A DNA stretch of 64,000 nt, taken from the NCBI GenBank assembly GCA_016841245.1, contig JAENZN010000005.1:1-64000 (forward strand), in the 5' to 3' direction. Position numbers and translations under genes: made by a program. The notes beneath the pieces were generated by a model that did no database searches, was not told the DNA's origin, and saw only the letters and a list, made by a program, of their open reading frames with translations. This document shows, in pieces, positions 34,922 to 43,674 of the stretch (positions are counted from its first letter, which is position 1; each line of letters opens with the position of its first letter). This DNA is from Syntrophomonas sp. Lineage in GTDB: Bacteria > Bacillota > Syntrophomonadia > Syntrophomonadales > Syntrophomonadaceae.

Positions 34922-35878
34922 ATGAAGTTTGAACCTATTCCTATCCGGAAGGGGAGAGCTAAACCGCCAGCCTATAAAATTATGACTGCCAGGGAAGCTA
35001 TTGCAGCATTTGTCCATGATGGCTGTTATCTGGGTATGTCGGTTAGTGCGGCACCGGCTGCCTTAATATGGGAACTTGTACGTCAGAGGGATAGAATCAA
35101 GAACCTCAGTTTGAGTATAACCAGTCAAATAGGAATGTCTTCAGCTCTGATAGGTTCTGGATTAGTAAGCAAAATCGAGATGGCCTATAACTGGGGAGGC
35201 ATTGAAGGTGAAGATAAAGTTTTCCGGCGGGCAGTGGAAAAAGGGATTCCCCGTCCCCTGGAAGTGGAAGATTACAGTAACTACGGATGTGCCATGAGAT
35301 GGGAAGCAGCTTCCATGGGTTTGGATTTTATGCCGGTTAAATCTCAGTTAGGATCTGACATTATTAAAAATAATCCCCGGATCAAGGTCATTGATGACCC
35401 CTATACCGGAAAACCTGTATCTCTGGTACCGGCTGCCGCTCCGGATGTGGGCATCATGCATTGTGCTCGGGCTGATGAAATTGGCAATGTTCAGTGTTAT
35501 GGTCTGTATGGTAATACCGATCTGCTGGCCCGGGCTTCTAAAAAGGTCATAGTCAGTGTAGAAGAGATCGTCACCCAGGCAGAGATCCGTCGTATGCCCA
35601 ACCTTACCGTGATTCCTTACTATTATGTGGATGCCATAGTGCAGGAACCTTTTGGAGCTCACTGGCGGGAATCTCATTTCTTTTACCATCACGATTTGGC
35701 TTTCGGTCTGGATGCTTACCGCCAATTTGCTACCAAAGAAGGTTTTGATGCCTGGGCCAATAAATATATCCACGGCACTAAAGATTGGAATGAATACTGC
35801 AAATTGGTAGGTTATGAGCGTTTGAACCGCTTGCGACTCAGTGAAGGCAAATATCAGAAATTTGGAGAGGTGAGGTGA
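34922..35878 (+). CDS. CoA-transferase subunit A (glutaconate CoA-transferase-like), operon 2
   Basis: The 318-residue GctA-type subunit has TAREAIAAFVHDGCYLGMS, MAYNWGGIEGEDKVFRRAVEKG, GLDFMPVKSQLGSDI and VPAAAPDVGIMH. It is a distant paralogue of the operon 1 subunit. Its short basic N terminus (PIRKGRAKPPAYKIM) differs from that copy. GAAGGAGGGG precedes the ATG. The expected role is CoA transfer together with the next gene's product. Confidence 0.88.
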   Translation: MKFEPIPIRKGRAKPPAYKIMTAREAIAAFVHDGCYLGMSVSAAPAALIWELVRQRDRIKNLSLSITSQIGMSSALIGSGLVSKIEMAYNWGGIEGEDKVFRRAVEKGIPRPLEVEDYSNYGCAMRWEAASMGLDFMPVKSQLGSDIIKNNPRIKVIDDPYTGKPVSLVPAAAPDVGIMHCARADEIGNVQCYGLYGNTDLLARASKKVIVSVEEIVTQAEIRRMPNLTVIPYYYVDAIVQEPFGAHWRESHFFYHHDLAFGLDAYRQFATKEGFDAWANKYIHGTKDWNEYCKLVGYERLNRLRLSEGKYQKFGEVR

Positions 35879-35883
35879 TATTA

Positions 35884-36756
35884 ATGGCCGAATATGCAAA
35901 AGACTATTCTTTGCCAGAATTGATGGCGGCTTCAGTAGCCCGGGAAATAAATGACGGGGAATTATGCTTCATAGGGGTAGGAATGCCATTGATGGCGGCT
36001 ACCATAGCCAAGTTCACTCACGCCCCTAATTTTAATATGATGGTCGAATATGGTGCAGTTGGGCCATCTCCCCGAAGGTTGCCCATGTGCGTAGACTGTG
36101 CGGTAAATAATGAAAGAGCATATTATACCGGTACGCAGCGTGAAGTTATGGGTGCGCAGCAGGCTGGATTTGTAGATGCTGCTTGTATAAGCGGAGCCCA
36201 GATAGATAAATACGGTAATCTGAATTCTACCTGTATTGGGGAATATAATAAGCTTAAAGTACGTCTGGCCGGCAGTGGGGGCGCCAATGATCTGTCATCA
36301 TCTGCTCACCGCACCATAATCATGATGCGTCAGGATGGCCGTAATTTCGTTAATAAACTTGATTATATCACTTCTCCCGGGCATCTGGATGGTCCTGGAG
36401 CCCGGGAAAAGGCTGGACTGCTGGGCGGGGGACCGCATGTGGCAGTTACTACCATGGGCGTATATCGCTTTGATAATGAAACCCGGGAGATGTACCTGGA
36501 GAAAATGCATCCGGGTGTCAAACTGGAGGATATCAAACGCTCTATACAGTGGGATATTGCCGTATCTCCTAATTTAATAGAAACCGAACCTCCAACCGAG
36601 GAACAGGTAATGGTCATGCGTACTCTGGATCCGCTGAAAGTGTATCTGGGGAATGGAAGAGAAGTGCTGGCCGGTGATTTCGAGGCCTTTATGAAGATGT
36701 TTGAAGATAGTTACTGGCCTATGACTGAACTAATGAAGAAAAAAGGATTGCTGTAA
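35884..36756 (+). CDS. CoA-transferase subunit B (glutaconate CoA-transferase-like), operon 2
   Basis: The 290-residue GctB-type subunit has Glu55 in NMMVEYGAVGP at the catalytic-glutamate position. ISGAQIDKYGNLNSTCIGEY and a C-terminal EKMHPGVKLEDI also fit. ATG 35884 is preferred because GGAGAGGTGAGG lies just upstream; GTG 35875 overlaps the A-subunit stop. A C-terminal extension of about 20 residues is present compared with the operon 1 subunit. Confidence 0.88.
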   Translation: MAEYAKDYSLPELMAASVAREINDGELCFIGVGMPLMAATIAKFTHAPNFNMMVEYGAVGPSPRRLPMCVDCAVNNERAYYTGTQREVMGAQQAGFVDAACISGAQIDKYGNLNSTCIGEYNKLKVRLAGSGGANDLSSSAHRTIIMMRQDGRNFVNKLDYITSPGHLDGPGAREKAGLLGGGPHVAVTTMGVYRFDNETREMYLEKMHPGVKLEDIKRSIQWDIAVSPNLIETEPPTEEQVMVMRTLDPLKVYLGNGREVLAGDFEAFMKMFEDSYWPMTELMKKKGLL

Positions 36757-36776
36757 AAGAAAGAGGGGGAGGACAT

Positions 36777-37631
36777 ATGACAGTAAAGAAACTGGGTGTA
36801 CTAGGAGCAGGCACCATGGGAGCAGGAATTGCCCAGGTGGGAGCTCAGGCCGGCCTGCAGGTGATCCTGGTTGACATTGACCAGAAGTTTGTAGATAAGG
36901 CTCTGGCGGGTATGAAAAAAAGCTGGGAAAAATCAGTTTCCAAAGGCAAACTCAGTGAGGAGGTTATGAAAAAATACCTGAAAAATATACAGATCAGCTG
37001 CAGTAATGAAGATTTAAGAGACTGTGATCTGCTAATCGAGGTGATTGTTGAAAACATTGATATAAAGAAGAAGGTTTTTAAGGAATTGAATGAGATTTGT
37101 TGGCCCGACACGGTTTTTGCTTCTAATACTTCCGGCTTCAGTATAACGGAGATTGGGGTAGCCAGCGGCCGGCCGGAGAAGATGGTAGGAATGCACTTTT
37201 TCAATCCGGTACCGATAATGAAGCTGGTAGAAGTAATACCTGGGGTAGAAACTAGTCCAGATACTATTGCGCTGGCTACGGAAACCTGCCAGGTAATAGG
37301 CAAAACACCGATTCCGGCTAAAGAAGCACCGGGTTTTATTGTCAACCGTCTGCTGGTTCCCTACCTGAATGATGCTGCTCATGCTTATGATGAAGGTGTA
37401 GCGTCAGTTGAAGCAATTGATGAGGCCATGAAATTGGGGGCTAACATGCCCATCGGCCCCCTGGCTTTGTGCGATCTGGTGGGGATAGATGTACTGTTGA
37501 ATGTAGTCGAGTATTTTTACAAAGAGTTTGGAGATCCCAAATTCAGACCGGCTCTGGCACTGAAAAATAAGGTTCGGGCCGGACACTATGGAATTAAAAC
37601 CGGTAAAGGTTTTTATGACTATTCAAGTTAA
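36777..37631 (+). CDS. 3-Hydroxyacyl-CoA dehydrogenase, operon 2
   Basis: The 284-residue protein has the Rossmann motif GVLGAGTMGAGIAQVGAQAG, SNTSGFSITEI, HFFNPVPIMKLVEV and C-terminal GIKTGKGFYDY. It is a paralogue of the enzyme at 25532. GAGGGGGAGGAC precedes the ATG. A large stem-loop separates it from the next gene. Confidence 0.95.
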   Translation: MTVKKLGVLGAGTMGAGIAQVGAQAGLQVILVDIDQKFVDKALAGMKKSWEKSVSKGKLSEEVMKKYLKNIQISCSNEDLRDCDLLIEVIVENIDIKKKVFKELNEICWPDTVFASNTSGFSITEIGVASGRPEKMVGMHFFNPVPIMKLVEVIPGVETSPDTIALATETCQVIGKTPIPAKEAPGFIVNRLLVPYLNDAAHAYDEGVASVEAIDEAMKLGANMPIGPLALCDLVGIDVLLNVVEYFYKEFGDPKFRPALALKNKVRAGHYGIKTGKGFYDYSS

Positions 37632-37644
37632 ACAGCGAAAAATG

Positions 37645-37736
37645 AATACCAGGTGAAAAAAGAGGGGCTGATATATATTGCCGAATTAAGCTAGCTGGGA
37701 TCATTTATACTTTGCTCTTGTAGCCCCCCTGGTATT
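37645..37736 (+). promoter_or_regulatory. Large intercistronic stem-loop in operon 2
   Basis: AATACCAGG (37645-37653) and GGGGCT (37664-37669) pair with one continuous 3' arm, AGCCCC-CCTGGTATT (37722-37736), leaving a ten-base bulge. No T run follows. It sits between the dehydrogenase and the HMG-CoA-synthase-like gene and may be a processing or attenuation site. Confidence 0.6.
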
Positions 37737-37765
37737 TTCAAACAATGAAGAGGAGGTAAGCAAGA

Positions 37766-39175
37766 ATGGTTGGAATTATTGGTTTTGGAGCTTATGTTCC
37801 CTTTAATCGTCTGAACCGAGCCCATATCAAGGATACTTTTGGAGCTCCAGTTCCCAAAGGCGAAAAGGCTGTGGCAAATTATGATGAAGACAGTATTACC
37901 ATGGGAGCCATGGCGGCTCTCGATTGTAGTGCCCATCTGGATTCCAAAAGCATTGATGCGGTGTACTTTGCTACTACTACCGCTCCTTATAAGGAGAAAC
38001 AAAGTGCCGCTACCATTGCTGGCGTACTGGATACCAGGCTGGACATAAGGACCGCGGATTTTTGCGATTCTTTACGGGCCGGTTCCTCGGCTATTCTGGC
38101 CGGGGTGGATGCAGCTATGCAGGATTTAAATACTATGGTAGTGGCAGGTGAATGCCGACTGGGATATTCTGCTGGTCCTTATGAAAACCATTTCGGAGAT
38201 GGAGCAGCAGCATTTCTGATCGGGAATAAACATGTTATTGCTGAGTATATCGACAGCTGCAGCATCTCGGCAGATTTCCACGATCTGTGGCGAGCTGATA
38301 ATGAAAGGTTCGTCCATAGCTGGGAAGAAAGATTCTGCATCAGCCAGGGCTATAACCAGTTTATCAGCGACTCAGTACAGGGTGTTTTGAAAAAGACCGG
38401 ATTAAGCCCGGGTGATTTCAGCAAAATTGTCCTTTATGGAATAACTCCCCGGCATCAAGGACAAATTGCTGCTAAACTAGGTTTTTCATCGGCTCAGATC
38501 CAAGACAGTCTGTATAATCAGGTGGGGAATACTGGGACTGCCAATGCTCCCATGATGTTGGCTGCTGCTCTGGAGGAGGCAAAGCCGAACGATTATATTC
38601 TGCTGGTTAGCTACGGCGAAGGCAGTGATGCCATAGTATTTAAGGTGAGTGATGAGATTGACCATTTTTTTCCCGCATGCGGCTTAAAGGGGTACATTGA
38701 AAACAAAAAAGTCACTATGAACTATGGAAAATATCTGCGTTGGAGAGAACTGATTGAAACAGAACCAGCTAAAAGACCAGTACAAAAGAGATCATCGTTG
38801 CCTGATATGTATCGTAATCGCAAGAAGAATCTGGGGTTTTATGGAGTATGTTGTAATAATTGCGGGACCGTTCAATTTCCGCCTTCCCGGATATGTATCG
38901 AATGCCGTACTATAGATCAGATGGAGGACTATCGGCTTTACGGCAAACCCGCCCGGGTGGCCACATTTACAGTTGATTATCTGGCTGAGTCCCTGGATCC
39001 ACCGACCATAGTAGCAGTAGTTGACTTCGAAGGCGGAGGGCGTTTGATTTGTTATCTGGTTGATTGTGATCCTGATGAGGTAAAGGTAGGTATGGAGGTG
39101 AAGATGTCATTCCGCCACATATTCACGGTTGACAGCATCCGCACCTATTTCTGGAAAGCCGTACCAAAACTGTAA
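37766..39175 (+). CDS. HMG-CoA-synthase-like protein fused to a DUF35 zinc-ribbon/OB domain
   Basis: The 469-residue protein has two parts. Residues 1 to about 330 are a thiolase-superfamily condensing domain like archaeal HMG-CoA synthase (IIGFGAYVPFNRL, Cys100 in TADFCDSLRAG, VGNTGTANAPMML). Residues about 345-469 are a DUF35 domain with zinc ribbon CCNNCGTVQFPPSRICIEC and an OB fold. In archaea and in the benzylsuccinate pathway, DUF35 proteins bind SCP2-type thiolases; the next gene encodes one. The fusion therefore probably works as a complex with it on a branched or carboxylated acyl-CoA. Confidence 0.85.
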   Translation: MVGIIGFGAYVPFNRLNRAHIKDTFGAPVPKGEKAVANYDEDSITMGAMAALDCSAHLDSKSIDAVYFATTTAPYKEKQSAATIAGVLDTRLDIRTADFCDSLRAGSSAILAGVDAAMQDLNTMVVAGECRLGYSAGPYENHFGDGAAAFLIGNKHVIAEYIDSCSISADFHDLWRADNERFVHSWEERFCISQGYNQFISDSVQGVLKKTGLSPGDFSKIVLYGITPRHQGQIAAKLGFSSAQIQDSLYNQVGNTGTANAPMMLAAALEEAKPNDYILLVSYGEGSDAIVFKVSDEIDHFFPACGLKGYIENKKVTMNYGKYLRWRELIETEPAKRPVQKRSSLPDMYRNRKKNLGFYGVCCNNCGTVQFPPSRICIECRTIDQMEDYRLYGKPARVATFTVDYLAESLDPPTIVAVVDFEGGGRLICYLVDCDPDEVKVGMEVKMSFRHIFTVDSIRTYFWKAVPKL

Positions 39176-39192
39176 AGATAGGAGGGAATAAA

Positions 39193-40374
39193 ATGGCCAT
39201 AGGAATTAAAGATAGAGCTGCGGTAATTGGAATGGGATGTACTAAATTTGGTGAACGTTATGACCGCAACCTGGAAGATTTAATGATAGAAGCCATCGAT
39301 GAGGGTCTGGAAGATGCCGGGATAGAATTCAATGATATAGATGCATTCTGGTTCGGAACATTTACTTCCGGTATGGCGGGATTAGCATTTTCCAATCGAA
39401 TGAAATCTCACTATAAGCCGGTAACCCGTCTGGAAAATATGTGCTGCACAGGATTGGATAGCTTTCGCAATGCCTGTTATAGTGTAGTGGCAGGGGCCTA
39501 CGATGTAGTAATGACAATAGGGGCCGAAAAGTTAAAAGATGGGGGATACAGCGGTCTGGAGGTTCCCGCAGAAGATTCTGACCGTACTTTGCCGGATCTA
39601 ACCGCACCATCACGCTTTGCCTTTGTAGCCCCGGCCTATGCTCATAAATATGGTCTGGATATGCAGCAGATGAAAGAAGTTATGGCACGCATAGCCTGGA
39701 AGAATCATAAAAATGGGGCACTGAACCCTAAAGCCCAATACCGTGCGGAAGTCCCGATGGATAGTATATTGAAATCCCCGATTATATCAAGCCCTCTGGG
39801 AGTTATGGATTGTTCGGGAGTATCGGATGGTGCGGCCTGTGCTATCATCACTCGCACTGAGGATGCCAAAAAATACCGGAAGGATCCCATGTATGTTAAG
39901 GGGATTCAGATTGCAGCCGGTCCTGGCCACAGTGAAAAACACCAGAGTTATGATTTTACCACCGCCTTTGAAACCTACTATGCCGGGCAGGCAGCATATC
40001 GTGAAGCAGGAATTACCCACCCGCGAACCCAGATCAGTTTGGCTGAAGTTCATGATTGTTTTACCCCTACTGAGTTGATTATATATGAGGATTTGCAGTT
40101 TAGCGAACGTGGTCAGGGCTGGAAAGATGCTATGGATGGATTCTTCGACCTGGATGGAGGACTTCCGGTGAATCCGGATGGAGGCTTAAAATCATTTGGC
40201 CATCCCATAGGTGCCAGTGGTATAAGGATGCTGTATGAGTCCTGGCTGCAGTTTCATGGCCGAGCCGGCAAACGGCAGCTAGAGAATCCCCAAATAGGTC
40301 TGGCTCAAAATTTGGGCGGTCAGCCTTATTCATGCGTAGTCGGGGTAGGTATTGTGGGAAATGAGTTGGGTTAA
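39193..40374 (+). CDS. SCP2-type thiolase / acetyl-CoA acetyltransferase
   Basis: The 393-residue non-decarboxylating thiolase of the SCP-x branch has RAAVIGMGCTKFGERYDR at its start, nucleophile Cys84 in ENMCCTGLDSFR and GHPIGASGIRML near the C terminus. GAPs typical of classical thiolases are absent, as expected for this branch, which usually needs a DUF35 partner. It is 17 bases after the HMG-CoA-synthase/DUF35 fusion. AGGAGGG precedes the ATG. Confidence 0.9.
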   Translation: MAIGIKDRAAVIGMGCTKFGERYDRNLEDLMIEAIDEGLEDAGIEFNDIDAFWFGTFTSGMAGLAFSNRMKSHYKPVTRLENMCCTGLDSFRNACYSVVAGAYDVVMTIGAEKLKDGGYSGLEVPAEDSDRTLPDLTAPSRFAFVAPAYAHKYGLDMQQMKEVMARIAWKNHKNGALNPKAQYRAEVPMDSILKSPIISSPLGVMDCSGVSDGAACAIITRTEDAKKYRKDPMYVKGIQIAAGPGHSEKHQSYDFTTAFETYYAGQAAYREAGITHPRTQISLAEVHDCFTPTELIIYEDLQFSERGQGWKDAMDGFFDLDGGLPVNPDGGLKSFGHPIGASGIRMLYESWLQFHGRAGKRQLENPQIGLAQNLGGQPYSCVVGVGIVGNELG

Positions 40375-40377
40375 AGA

Positions 40378-40593
40378 ATGGGCACTCTAGAACAATTTGT
40401 GGATTATTTTTGCCCTTTTGTGGACCAACGGCTGCCTATTCGTATTATATATAATTGTTCTAATACCAGGGTATGTCAGATCAATATCGAACCGGCTTTT
40501 TATGAATGTCTCCTAAGTGATAACTGTGCGGGTAATAAATTAAAAGATGAACGCTGTCTGCTGTTCCAGTTCCATGAAACTGGTGAAGTTTAG
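40378..40593 (+). CDS. Small hypothetical protein in operon 2
   Basis: The 71-codon frame starts three bases after the thiolase stop and fills the gap before the crotonase. The product has four cysteines and an acidic character (for example YECLLSDNCAGNKLKDERC). I recognise no family and the ribosome binding site is weak (GTTGGGTTAAAG). Its position inside the operon, with no better use of the gap, is the main support. Confidence 0.45.
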   Translation: MGTLEQFVDYFCPFVDQRLPIRIIYNCSNTRVCQINIEPAFYECLLSDNCAGNKLKDERCLLFQFHETGEV

Positions 40594-40636
40594 AGGTGGA
40601 AGAAAGTAGTGAATGTGTAAGGGGAGGTGGTTTAAG

Positions 40637-41416
40637 ATGGAATTTAAAACGATAAGCTTGAGCTTGGATGAAAGGATTTGTACCCTGACCTTGAATAGTC
40701 CTGAAACTATGAACGCTCTCAGCAGTGAGTTGATCAATGAGCTGGCGACAGCAGTTGATATGGTGACCATAGATAAGCAAATGCGAGTATTGGTTATTAC
40801 TGGTAAGCAGAAAGTTTTTGCGGCCGGGGGAGACATTAAAGCTATGTTACCCTGCAATCCAGAGCAGGCCCGAGCATATATAGAACCTATTCACCGGGTG
40901 TTTGATAAAATTGCCAATTTGCCCCAGCCTACCATAGCTGCCGTTTCAGGATTTGCCTTTGGCGGAGGAGTAGAGCTGAGTCTTACCTGCGATTTTCGCA
41001 TAGCAGCGGAAAATGCTGAATTCGGGTTTCCAGAAATTAATCTGGGCATTTTTCCGGCTGCCGGTGGCAGTCAGAGGCTTCCCCGGTTGATAGGTGCCCA
41101 GAAGACAAAAAGAATAATGTTCACCGGGGATACCATGGATGCAGCTGCGGCCTTATCCTTGGGACTGGTGGATCAAGTAGTGCCTACCGAAACGCTTATG
41201 GAGAAGGTGAAGCAGTTTGCCGCCCAACTGAGCAAAAAACCTCCGCTGGCTTTGATGAAACTAAAAGAGTCGATTCAGCAGGGGATGAATGCTGATATCT
41301 GCACTGCTTTGATTATGGAGATGGACAAATGCTGCAGTCTTTTTGCCAGTCAGGATCAGAAAGAAGGTATGCAGGCATTTATGGAACGGCGACCGGCAGT
41401 TTTCAAAGGAGAATAA
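40637..41416 (+). CDS. Enoyl-CoA hydratase/isomerase (crotonase), operon 2
   Basis: The product has 259 residues from ATG 40637 (GGGGAGGTGG upstream). It has SPETMNALS, VFAAGGDIKAML, GFAFGGGVELSLTCDFR and PEINLGIFPAAGGSQRL. Both hydratase glutamates are retained. It closes operon 2, just before the second copy of the 28-base motif. 3-Methylglutaconyl-CoA hydratase is an alternative to ordinary enoyl-CoA hydratase, given the HMG-CoA-synthase-like neighbour. Confidence 0.93.
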   Translation: MEFKTISLSLDERICTLTLNSPETMNALSSELINELATAVDMVTIDKQMRVLVITGKQKVFAAGGDIKAMLPCNPEQARAYIEPIHRVFDKIANLPQPTIAAVSGFAFGGGVELSLTCDFRIAAENAEFGFPEINLGIFPAAGGSQRLPRLIGAQKTKRIMFTGDTMDAAAALSLGLVDQVVPTETLMEKVKQFAAQLSKKPPLALMKLKESIQQGMNADICTALIMEMDKCCSLFASQDQKEGMQAFMERRPAVFKGE

Positions 41417-41469
41417 TGTGAAGACCACGATGGTTCATGGGGGCTGGTATGCTCCTTAACCATATCTCA

Positions 41470-41497
41470 ACCCCCTTCAATATAACCCATTAATACT
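41470..41497. repeat. 28-base operon-end motif, copy 2
   Basis: The segment starts ACCCCCTTCAATATAACCCA and differs from 31582-31609 at three positions. It again lies immediately before a terminator. Confidence 0.75.
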
Positions 41498-41498
41498 C

Positions 41499-41540
41499 GC
41501 AGAACTTCAAGAACACTTGTGATCTTGAAGTTCTGCTTTT
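41499..41540 (+). terminator. Terminator of operon 2
   Basis: GCAGAACTTCAAG (41499-41511) pairs perfectly with CTTGAAGTTCTGC (41524-41536) and is followed by TTTT. Confidence 0.9.
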
Positions 41541-41698
41541 CGGGCGATTGCACTGCCAAAGCTGTAGTCTTCAAAATACAGAATATTACTTTTGAAAATT
41601 GGAATCAATTGTTAAACAAATTTCTGGGTCTGCGAAGAAGAACCAAAATAGGTTAAAATAGGTATAGAAAAATTTTATGAAAAGGATGGATACTACCG

Positions 41699-43654
41699 AT
41701 GGAATATTTCCCGGCCCTCTTTGCTCCAATTCAGGTAGGTGATATGAAGCTGAAAAACCGTATTGTTATGGCTCCTATGCTGGTAGGTTATGGACACTTG
41801 GACGGCAGGGTGAGTCAATCTACTATCGATTATTATGAAGCCCGGGCTCAAGGCGGAGCGGGATTGATAATCGTCGAAGCTGCCTGTATTGACACCCCGG
41901 CCGGGCAGGAAGGAATTGGACAGCTCAATATTGATAATAACTCGTATGTTGAAGGACTAACCCGGCTGTCCCAGAGTATTAAGAAACATGGAGCACGAGC
42001 TTTTATTCAGCTTCTTCATGCTGGCCGCCAGACTACCAGCAAAATAACCGGTCAGCAGCCGGTTGCTCCCTCACCGGTTCCCTGTCGGATCACTGCCGAG
42101 CTTCCCCGGAAGTTAGAAATACCGGAAATACATGCTATAGAAAGCAAATTCATTAAGGCTGCCGCTTATGCACGAGCAGCAGGTTTTGATGGAGTGGAAA
42201 TACATGCTGCGCATGGATATTTGATCAATCAGTTTCTGTCCGGACACAGCAATCAACGAAGTGATTCATATGGTGGCAGCCTGGACAATCGGATGAGAAT
42301 TTTACTCAATATCATAAGTGGAATCAAACAGTCAACACCTGACCTGGCATTATCAGTCAGAATAAATATCGATGATTTTGTGCCCGGCGGATTGAAAGCT
42401 GATGAGAGCAGTACTATATGCCGTTTTCTGGAGCAGGCGGGCGTTAACATGATAAACTGTACCTGCGGCACTTATGAATCAGGACTTACCAGTATAGAAC
42501 CCTCTTCCTATACGGAAGGATGGAGAATCTACCTGGCAGAAGAGATAAAAAAAGCGGTATCTATACCCGTGGCTGGTGGTGGTATGGTCAGCAGCCCGGA
42601 GTTTGCCAGTGAATTGTTGGAAAAAGACCGCTGTGATCTAGTTTTTCTGGGTCGGAGTCTTCTGGCCGATGCCCAATGGACCGAAAAAGCCCGGGTAGGG
42701 AAAATAGAAGATATCCGGCCCTGTATCAGGTGCAACGAGTGTATAAGCAATAACTTTCAGGGCTTGCCGGTAAGCTGTACGGTAAACCCCCAAACCGGGA
42801 GGGAAAGGCAGTTCAGTCATGCCAGGATAAAAACGGCCGCAAAAAGTCGGATCGCTGTAATAGGGAGCGGCCCAGCCGGACTTCAGACTGCTATTTCACT
42901 TTCCCGTCTGGGTTTGGAAGTAATTCTATATGAAAAGGAAGCTCAAGCAGGAGGGCTGATGAATCTGGCCGGTATTCCGCCTCATAAACAGAGGGTAGCT
43001 GAACTGAGAGATTATATGCTTCGTCAGCTAAAGCAGAGCAGGATAGAAAAGATTTTTGGCCATGAATTTACCATCGCTGATGTAGATGACATTCAGCCGG
43101 ATGGAATCGTGTTGGCTACCGGCTCGATTCCCCTGCTGCCAGATATAGAAGGACTGGAGAACAGCAGATATTGTACCCTGGAAGAGATTCTGAACAAAAA
43201 AGTACCGCTCAAATTACAGCATGTAATAGTCATAGGCGGGGGGAAAAACGGGTGCGAAACAGCAGACTTTTTGCTGGAATTGGGCAATCAGGTTACTATT
43301 ATCGAACAGGGCAGTATTTTAGCTCCTGGCATGGAAAAAAAGAACCGGAGAGATTTGATGAACCGGCTCAATGCAGGTGGAGTTATTAAAAGGACTTCTT
43401 GTCAGGTCACTAAAATTGACCATAATCTGCTGTGGATTAATGATGGGAAGGGTACGCCGGAGATGATGGAAGCTGATGCCATTGTTGTGGCGGCTGGTTA
43501 TAAACCTCATCATCCATTGTATATGCAGTTGAGAAATTTGGATGATGATCTATTTGTTATCGGAGATGCATTGAGAGTAAGGGGTTTCCGGAGCGCCATT
43601 CTGGAAGGTGAAATGACAGCTTATTCAATTGCTCGAAAACATCTTGCTAAGTAA
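41699..43654 (+). CDS. FMN/FAD/Fe-S enoate reductase (2,4-dienoyl-CoA reductase family)
   Basis: The 651-residue protein has an old-yellow-enzyme barrel (about 1-335; HAAHGYLINQFLSGHSNQR). A 4Fe-4S site follows with Cys342, 345, 348 and 360 (CIRCNEC...SC). The rest is an FAD/NAD(P)H domain with AVIGSGPAGLQTAI and VIVIGGGKNGCETADF. This is the FadH/enoate-reductase architecture, reducing conjugated double bonds of enoyl-type substrates. It follows operon 2 after a terminator and so has its own transcript. A role with unsaturated acyl-CoA is likely but not proven. AAGGATGG lies ten bases before the ATG. Confidence 0.9.
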   Translation: MEYFPALFAPIQVGDMKLKNRIVMAPMLVGYGHLDGRVSQSTIDYYEARAQGGAGLIIVEAACIDTPAGQEGIGQLNIDNNSYVEGLTRLSQSIKKHGARAFIQLLHAGRQTTSKITGQQPVAPSPVPCRITAELPRKLEIPEIHAIESKFIKAAAYARAAGFDGVEIHAAHGYLINQFLSGHSNQRSDSYGGSLDNRMRILLNIISGIKQSTPDLALSVRINIDDFVPGGLKADESSTICRFLEQAGVNMINCTCGTYESGLTSIEPSSYTEGWRIYLAEEIKKAVSIPVAGGGMVSSPEFASELLEKDRCDLVFLGRSLLADAQWTEKARVGKIEDIRPCIRCNECISNNFQGLPVSCTVNPQTGRERQFSHARIKTAAKSRIAVIGSGPAGLQTAISLSRLGLEVILYEKEAQAGGLMNLAGIPPHKQRVAELRDYMLRQLKQSRIEKIFGHEFTIADVDDIQPDGIVLATGSIPLLPDIEGLENSRYCTLEEILNKKVPLKLQHVIVIGGGKNGCETADFLLELGNQVTIIEQGSILAPGMEKKNRRDLMNRLNAGGVIKRTSCQVTKIDHNLLWINDGKGTPEMMEADAIVVAAGYKPHHPLYMQLRNLDDDLFVIGDALRVRGFRSAILEGEMTAYSIARKHLAK

Positions 43655-43674
43655 TTTGGTCAGGGAGTGTGGAT

